A stretch of DNA of 11,827 nucleotides from Caryophanales bacterium UBA1709. GTDB lineage: Bacteria; Bacillota_I; Bacilli_A; RFN20; UBA1709. The notes below the pieces were generated by a model, which did no database searches, was not told where the DNA came from, and saw only the letters and a list, made by a program, of their open reading frames with translations. Below, in pieces: positions 6,976 through 11,827 of this stretch. The position numbers were made by a program, and so were the translations under genes. Location of the stretch: positions 22,423 through 34,249 of the forward strand of contig DCJD01000011.1 in assembly GCA_002317215.1 (NCBI GenBank), written 5' to 3'. The stretch's first letter is position 1. The number at the start of each line of letters is the position of its first letter.

Positions 6976-8526
6976 CTACTCACCTCTTGTTATAGTTCTA
7001 ATCTTTTTATATAAATGTTCATTAGATTTATATATCTTCTTATAAACATTATTATAAAGTTTATGATAAATTTCATGCTCTTTAGGATCTGGGATAAATG
7101 TTTTTGAATCATGAACCATGGATTTAATTGCTTCATGATAATCTTTGAAGATTCCTTTTCCAACAAACCCGTTTAAAGCACATCCAATACCACATGCTTC
7201 ATAAGTTTGAATACGTTTTACTGGTAATCCAAACATATTAGCAGTTATTTGGCAAATCTCATCACTTTGAGATCCTCCTCCACCAATATATAAGGTATCA
7301 ATGTGTTGTTTAGAACGTTTTTCCATAGTCTCTAAACCTTCCATTAAAGCATATCCTATACCTTCAATAATTGCTCTATAAAGATAGATTCTACTATGTT
7401 GATCACTCCATCCAATAATTGCACCTTTAGCATTAACGTTAGTTAATCCAGCACACCAATATGGTTGAAGCATTAATCCATCACAACCAGCAGGTACTTC
7501 TTTTAATCTATCATTTAATAATTTTTCTGGAGCAGTATTATTTTTCTCCGCTTCAATACATTCTTTATGGGCAAATTCTCTTTTAAACCAGCTAATCATC
7601 CAATATCCTCTTTCAATTTGTATTTCAGCATTATACATATTAGCAGGAATTGCTGGGTAACTTGGCATAAATGGTTGTGGTTCAAAATAATTATAGGTTG
7701 CGAATTGAATAGTAGCGGTGGTACCAAGAGAAATAGCAGCTTTATTCTCATCAATAACGGATAATCCTAATGTCTCGGCAGCTTTATCTGATCCACCACT
7801 TATTAATTCTAAACCTTCTTTTAACCCGGTTTCTTTAGAAGCTTGTTTAGTAATACCACCAACTACTTTAGCAGTTTCTACTAAAGGTGGTAACATATCA
7901 TCTTTAATTAAGAAGACTGGTCTTGTTAATTCGTTTTTAAATGACCAGTGATGTTCCTTATAGTTATATGGAACATGTCCAATAGGGTTTGCTAATGAAT
8001 CAACAAGTTTACCAGTTAAACGATAGTAGAAATAACAAGGTATTGAAACATAATATTTTGTTTTGGCCCATATTTCTGGTTCATCAATAGCGACATGGTT
8101 ACAAGCTGCACTACTTCTAATCATTCCAATAGCTTTTTCCATACCCACTAATTTAAATAAAGCTCTATTTACAAATGGTAATGGTTCATCAAATTTAGTT
8201 TGTCTTTTATCAAGCCATAAAATGCAATCTCTTAATGGTTTCTTATTTTCATCTAAACAAACAAAACTATTTCTTATTGCTGCAATACTAATACCTTCAC
8301 ATTTATCTAAAAGTTCAGGATTTCTTTTTCTTAGTTCTTTAGTAATAGAACATAAAACATCATAATAATATTCTATTGATTGTTCAGCATAATCAGGTAG
8401 TTTTGATGTATATGGAGGATTATATTTTACTTGGTAAAATTCTACAATCTCTCCACTTGTATCAATGATTTCTCCTCTCATTGATTGAGTGCCCATATCA
8501 ATGGCTAAAAAATATTTTTTCTGCAT
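6976..8526 (-). CDS. FGGY-family carbohydrate (polyol) kinase, substrate unknown
   Basis: ATP-dependent kinase of the FGGY family (glycerol, xylulose, gluconate and related kinases), cytosolic, 516 residues. The phosphate-1 loop DMGTQSMRG is at 10-18, the phosphate-2 loop SLGTTATI at 266-273, and the adenosine motif GGGGSQSDEICQ at 415-426. Compared with E. coli glycerol kinase, Arg83, Trp103 and Asp245 have counterparts (Arg85, Trp104, Asp247). Glu84 and Gln246 appear replaced by Asn86 and Lys248, so glycerol is not assured. It sits between the flavoprotein pair and the AGPS-like gene, 5 bp from the former and 2 bp from the latter, implying that its product feeds one of these enzymes. AAAAGGAG 8 nt upstream supports the start. 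The stop is TAG. Family certain, substrate open. Confidence 0.9.
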   Translation of the reverse strand: MQKKYFLAIDMGTQSMRGEIIDTSGEIVEFYQVKYNPPYTSKLPDYAEQSIEYYYDVLCSITKELRKRNPELLDKCEGISIAAIRNSFVCLDENKKPLRDCILWLDKRQTKFDEPLPFVNRALFKLVGMEKAIGMIRSSAACNHVAIDEPEIWAKTKYYVSIPCYFYYRLTGKLVDSLANPIGHVPYNYKEHHWSFKNELTRPVFLIKDDMLPPLVETAKVVGGITKQASKETGLKEGLELISGGSDKAAETLGLSVIDENKAAISLGTTATIQFATYNYFEPQPFMPSYPAIPANMYNAEIQIERGYWMISWFKREFAHKECIEAEKNNTAPEKLLNDRLKEVPAGCDGLMLQPYWCAGLTNVNAKGAIIGWSDQHSRIYLYRAIIEGIGYALMEGLETMEKRSKQHIDTLYIGGGGSQSDEICQITANMFGLPVKRIQTYEACGIGCALNGFVGKGIFKDYHEAIKSMVHDSKTFIPDPKEHEIYHKLYNNVYKKIYKSNEHLYKKIRTITRGE

Positions 8527-8531
8527 ATTAT

Positions 8532-9773
8532 TTACTCCTTTTCATTTAAAGTAATATGGATATCATCTTTAATATTATCTAAATTAACTTCTAATCTAAT
8601 TGTTTCAGCAGGATTTACAAACATTAGATTTTTCTTATATATCTCAGAATTAGAACTATCTAATATTTTTAATTCAGCCTTATCCATCTTACATCTACTT
8701 CTTAAATACATAATAGTTTTAGAATTAGATGTTTTAATATTAATTCTTTGAGGAACACAATAAGCTAAATGTTCATCAATAGTAATATTCTTATATTCTA
8801 TTTCTTTGATCTCTTTAGAAGCATTATCTCCAGCAATTACACTAGCTTCTGAGACATAATCTACTAAGTCATTAACATGTAAGCAATTACCAGAAGCATA
8901 GATATGAGGGATAGAAGTCATCATTTGTCCATCTACCACTGGACCACTAGTTTTTTTACTCATTTCTACACCAAGTTTACTAATTAATTCGTTTTCTGGG
9001 ATTAAACCAACAGATAATATTAAGCAATCACAAGGAATTATTTCTCTTGTCCCTTCAATTACTTGCATATTCTTATCAACTTTAGCAACTTCAATTGCTT
9101 CTAATTTATCTTTGCCAAATGTTTTAGTAACTGTCATTGATAAGTATAGAGGAATATTAAAGTCTTCTAGACATTGTTTAATATTTCTATTTAATCCAGA
9201 TGGACTATCTTTAATTTCGTATGCTGCTTTTACATGGCTTCCTTCTAGACTTAATCTTCTTGCCATGATTAATCCAATATCTCCACTTCCAAGAACTACT
9301 ACTTCCTTACCCATCTTCTCTCCAAGAATATTTACATAATATTGAGATAAACCAGCAGTTAATACTCCACTACATCTATCCCCTTGAATAAAGACTTGTT
9401 TAGCACTTCTTTCTCTACAACCTGTTGCAAATATAATATTATCTGCTAATACTTTAGAAATTCCTTTAGAATTACTAAATATTATTAGAAATCCATTTTT
9501 AACTTTCTTAATATCTAGAACAAATGTCGATAATAATGTTTTAATATTACTTTTCTTAATCTCATCAATATATCTTTCAACATATTCCGGACCACTTAAT
9601 TGTTCTTTAAAAGTAATTAAACCAAATCCATTATGAATACACTGTTTTAATATACCACCTAACTTATCTTCTCTTTCAATTAATAATACTTTCTTATTAT
9701 TTTGATAGGCTTTTAAGCTACTAGATAAACCACCAGGTCCACCACCAATTACCACAACATCATAATTATCCAC
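8532..9773 (-). CDS. FAD/NAD(P)-dependent oxidoreductase, GlpB-position partner of the GlpA-like protein
   Basis: Two-dinucleotide-fold flavoprotein (413 residues with the start chosen here). The FAD motif VVVIGGGPGG lies at about 6-15, the distinctive GGILKQCIHNGFG (39-51) carries Cys45, GPEY follows, then ATGCRERSA with Cys119 and the NAD(P)-binding VVLGSGDIG (159-167). Near the C-terminus IYASGNC closes the FAD site, and about 80 further residues form a beta-rich tail. Such proteins follow GlpA-like dehydrogenases in anaerobic Firmicutes and Thermotoga and probably pass electrons between FAD, thiols and NAD(P)H; that role is family knowledge, not shown here. I chose GTG at 9773-9771 because GGAAG at 9782-9786 lies 8 nt before it and the FAD motif then falls at the usual distance. 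ATGs at 9836 and 9800 lack such a site. It overlaps the previous gene by 8 bp. Confidence 0.87.
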   Translation of the reverse strand: MDNYDVVVIGGGPGGLSSSLKAYQNNKKVLLIEREDKLGGILKQCIHNGFGLITFKEQLSGPEYVERYIDEIKKSNIKTLLSTFVLDIKKVKNGFLIIFSNSKGISKVLADNIIFATGCRERSAKQVFIQGDRCSGVLTAGLSQYYVNILGEKMGKEVVVLGSGDIGLIMARRLSLEGSHVKAAYEIKDSPSGLNRNIKQCLEDFNIPLYLSMTVTKTFGKDKLEAIEVAKVDKNMQVIEGTREIIPCDCLILSVGLIPENELISKLGVEMSKKTSGPVVDGQMMTSIPHIYASGNCLHVNDLVDYVSEASVIAGDNASKEIKEIEYKNITIDEHLAYCVPQRINIKTSNSKTIMYLRSRCKMDKAELKILDSSNSEIYKKNLMFVNPAETIRLEVNLDNIKDDIHITLNEKE

Positions 9774-11472
9774 GTTTACCACTTCCTTTATTAGATCCAT
9801 AAGTAATCTTAGAATCCATAGTTCCTTTAACAACATCTTCTAAAGGTATATTTCTTTGCTTGCTAATTATTTTAGCAACTACACCTTGACAGAAACTTCC
9901 TTGACATCTTCCCATACCAGGTCTTACTCTTCTTTTAATCGCATCAATAGTTGGTGGGGTTAACGAGCTTTCTAAACAATCAATAATCTCTTGTTTAGAA
10001 ATCTCCTCACATCGACATACCATAACTCCATAATCTGGATTTTGTTTTATTAATTCATCTCTTTGTTCATAACTTAAATCATTTAGAATTGGATGAGTCT
10101 TACGATATGGATTAAATGTTTTATTTTCTTTAACATCACCTAATATATCAATAGTCATTTTAACAATATCGATTGCTACTGAAGGGGCAGTTGTTAAACC
10201 TGGAGATTGAATACCAGCACAATTGACAATATTTTTAGTATTTATACCACTATGAATATAATATTCTTCTTCGTATGTTGAAGCTCTTATTCCACTAAAA
10301 TAAGTAATAACAGCGCCTTTGTTTAATAAACTAGTTGAAGCTTGATGCTTCTTAATAAGAGCTTCAACATTGCTTAAATTAGTTGAATAGTCTTCTCTAA
10401 ATGTTTGTTCTACGGCATCTGGACCTAGTAAGATATTTTCATCAATAGTTCTAACAATACCTCCACCTTTAGTGTGAGCCCCAAAATCTTTAATAGATTT
10501 AACGGCCATAATCGAACTGGTTATATCTTTAACTTTCTTATCTAAAATAAGTTCAGTTCCTTTTCTTGGGTGAATAGTGAAGTGTTGATCATTAGCCATC
10601 TTTGCTATTTTATCAGCAAATACACCAGCAGCATTAATAACAACCCTAGGATAGATTACTCCTTGGTTAGTTACAACACTTTCAATCTTATCATCAACAA
10701 TATTCATTGATTCAACATATGTGTTTAAAGAAAATTCAGCACCATTTTCAATGGCATTCTCAGCATATGCAATTGTGTATTTATATGGTGATAAGACACC
10801 AGCTCTAGGATTACACATGGCAAATTTTATATCATCATTAATGTTTGGAAACTTTTCTTTAATATGTTTTTTGCTAATTATGTAGCTTGGAACTCCTTGA
10901 ATAGATTTAACTACACACAATCCAAAAACAAATGGTCTTAGCCATCCTTCTTTAAAGAAAACATATTGTCCACATCTATTAAATTTAATTCCTAGTTCTT
11001 TTGATAACTGTTCATACATTGGATTAGCTTTAATTAGATATTTAAATTTATTGCAACTTGCTTTTAAATCAACACCGGCATGGATTTGGCCATCATTTCT
11101 ACTACTTCCTTGCATGGCAACATCGTTTTCTTTATCAACTACTAAAATAGATAAGTCATATTTACTTAATTCTCTTGCAATACTACATCCACTAATACCT
11201 GCTCCAATAACTAGAACATCAACATGTTTATTATCTAGTTTTGTAGTTTTGATATTAGGAATACGAATATGTTCGACTTCTTCTTTACTATATTTAATAT
11301 CATTAACTACACCAAGATATCTTTTCTTATCCACACTTAGATATCCAATATCAATAATATCTTGATAGTTATCTAATTCTCCTTCTAAATATAATGTTTG
11401 ATCTTTCTCATAAGCCTTAACTTTTCCATTATATTTTGAGGCAAGTAATTTATTTAACTTTTCTATTTTCAT
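9766..11472 (-). CDS. GlpA-like FAD dehydrogenase with N-terminal extension and BFD-type [2Fe-2S] tail
   Basis: DAO-fold flavoprotein related to anaerobic glycerol-3-phosphate dehydrogenase subunit A, 568 residues. In order: an extra N-terminal domain of about 80 residues (LYLEGELDNYQDIID, GVVNDI), perhaps BON-like; the FAD motif VDVLVIGAGISG (84-95); SSRNDGQIHAG (123-133); a substrate domain with SGIRAST (393-399); NCAGIQSPGLTTAP (417-430); and a C-terminal BFD-like domain with Cys486-x-Cys488 and Cys523-x4-Cys528, fitting a [2Fe-2S] cluster. Oxidation of glycerol-3-phosphate or a similar polyol phosphate is the likely reaction. The ATG at 11472 has GGAGG at 11482-11486, 9 nt upstream. It overlaps the ATP-grasp gene by 23 bp and the next flavoprotein by 8 bp, so all three are probably co-translated. 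No GlpC-like gene is in view. Confidence 0.9.
   Translation of the reverse strand: MKIEKLNKLLASKYNGKVKAYEKDQTLYLEGELDNYQDIIDIGYLSVDKKRYLGVVNDIKYSKEEVEHIRIPNIKTTKLDNKHVDVLVIGAGISGCSIARELSKYDLSILVVDKENDVAMQGSSRNDGQIHAGVDLKASCNKFKYLIKANPMYEQLSKELGIKFNRCGQYVFFKEGWLRPFVFGLCVVKSIQGVPSYIISKKHIKEKFPNINDDIKFAMCNPRAGVLSPYKYTIAYAENAIENGAEFSLNTYVESMNIVDDKIESVVTNQGVIYPRVVINAAGVFADKIAKMANDQHFTIHPRKGTELILDKKVKDITSSIMAVKSIKDFGAHTKGGGIVRTIDENILLGPDAVEQTFREDYSTNLSNVEALIKKHQASTSLLNKGAVITYFSGIRASTYEEEYYIHSGINTKNIVNCAGIQSPGLTTAPSVAIDIVKMTIDILGDVKENKTFNPYRKTHPILNDLSYEQRDELIKQNPDYGVMVCRCEEISKQEIIDCLESSLTPPTIDAIKRRVRPGMGRCQGSFCQGVVAKIISKQRNIPLEDVVKGTMDSKITYGSNKGSGKRG
9782..9786 (-). promoter_or_regulatory. Shine-Dalgarno that points to a GTG start
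   Basis: GGAAG (within AAAGGAAGTGG on the minus strand) lies 8 nt before a GTG at 9773-9771, inside the last codons of the GlpA-like gene. The two in-frame ATGs further upstream have no comparable site. The GTG gives a protein starting DNYDVVVIGGG, as expected for this fold. Confidence 0.65.
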
Positions 11473-11827
11473 TTTCTACTTCCTCCACCATATATTTAAC
11501 ATAACAACTAGCAACATTTACATTACTTACTTTTTCAATTGAATTGAAGAAAGCGTTGGAATTAACTTCACATACAAGAGGTTTATTATTTTCACCTATT
11601 AATAAGTCAACTCCACAGTAATCTAAATCTAATACTTTAGATACTTTTTCAGCTAATTGTTTATATTCTTTTGGTAATTCACATTTAATACCAACTCCAC
11701 CAAGTTCAATATTGCTTCTAAAATCCTTATCAGATTTTCTTTGCATACACGCTACCATCTTATGGTTAATAACAATTATTCGATAATCTATTCCATAACT
11801 AGTTTTAATAAACTGTTGAAATAAATG
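11450..11827 (-). CDS. RimK-like ATP-grasp ligase (5' part missing)
   Basis: C-terminal 125 residues of an ATP-grasp enzyme; the reading frame stays open to the right edge, so the N-terminal half is outside the window. The visible part contains YGIDYRIIVINHKMVACM, then KRS-like basic residues and DFRSNIELGGVG, the RimK-type 'R-x-x-V...a-M-x-R...dFRsNi..GG' pattern. After that come DYCGVDLLIGEN and VCEVNSNAFF, whose Asp and Glu/Asn supply the Mg-ATP ligands. RimK relatives join an amino acid to a carboxylate using ATP; the substrate here cannot be deduced. The stop lies 23 bp inside the GlpA-like gene, so the ligase belongs to the flavoprotein operon. Family call is good; the role in this pathway is unknown. 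Confidence 0.85.
   Translation of the reverse strand, partial: HLFQQFIKTSYGIDYRIIVINHKMVACMQRKSDKDFRSNIELGGVGIKCELPKEYKQLAEKVSKVLDLDYCGVDLLIGENNKPLVCEVNSNAFFNSIEKVSNVNVASCYVKYMVEEVENENRKVK

Noticed and set aside
6976..8526. Naming the kinase glpK
   Set aside because: Two glycerol contact residues appear changed and the sequence does not show the usual GlpK signature strings; only the FGGY family is safe.
11450..11758. Treating the ATP-grasp fragment as a complete 102-residue protein starting at 11758
   Set aside because: The frame continues upstream to the window edge with family-typical residues (KTSYGIDYRIIVINHK), so the internal Met is not the start and the gene is simply cut by the edge.
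1..11827. tRNA, rRNA, CRISPR arrays, insertion sequences or prophage genes
   Set aside because: No tRNA-like cloverleaf, repeat-spacer pattern, transposase or phage protein was noticed; the window is almost fully packed with the listed genes and no gap exceeds about 115 bp.

Overview
The window is an AT-rich stretch (roughly 30% GC by eye) from a low-GC, Gram-positive-type bacterium. Good Shine-Dalgarno sites precede almost every gene. Every tryptophan codon I checked is TGG, so the Mycoplasma code is not in use, and none of the 12 genes ends in TGA. Tightly packed operons, the F-type ATPase order and the protein families fit an anaerobic, probably host-associated member of Bacillota (Bacilli/Erysipelotrichales/RF39-like relatives of Mollicutes). 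That placement is inference and would need 16S rRNA or a marker-gene tree.

Layout. (1) Positions 1-4585, minus strand: the F1Fo ATP synthase operon, read right to left as a small atpI-like membrane protein, atpB (a), atpE (c), atpF (b), atpH (delta), atpA (alpha) and the first two thirds of atpG (gamma), which runs off the left edge. atpD and atpC should lie outside the window. (2) Positions 4586-4698: a 113-bp divergent intergenic region with candidate promoters for both sides. (3) Positions 4699-5217, plus strand: a lone isochorismatase-like cysteine hydrolase. (4) Positions 5219-5242: a hairpin terminator usable by both converging transcripts. (5) Positions 5246-11827, minus strand: a tightly coupled operon entering from the right edge, read as RimK-like ATP-grasp ligase (5' end missing), GlpA-like flavoprotein with a BFD-type Fe-S tail, a pyridine-nucleotide flavoprotein of the GlpB-position type, an FGGY carbohydrate kinase, and an FAD enzyme of the alkylglycerone-phosphate synthase (AGPS) family. 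Gaps are 2-5 bp or genes overlap.

Function. Subunit c carries the residues of a sodium-coupled rotor, in the two-carboxylate version (Glu20 and Glu53, followed by Thr54-Thr55), so this ATP synthase probably uses Na+. The right-hand operon looks like a glycerol or glycerol-3-phosphate oxidation module (kinase plus GlpA-like/GlpB-like pair). However, the kinase does not keep all glycerol kinase pocket residues, the usual DUF1667 partner is not seen, and two unexpected genes are built in: an AGPS-like enzyme with conserved Tyr and His-His-His active-site residues, and an ATP-grasp ligase. This may be an undescribed polyol or ether-glycerolipid pathway and is the most interesting part of the window.
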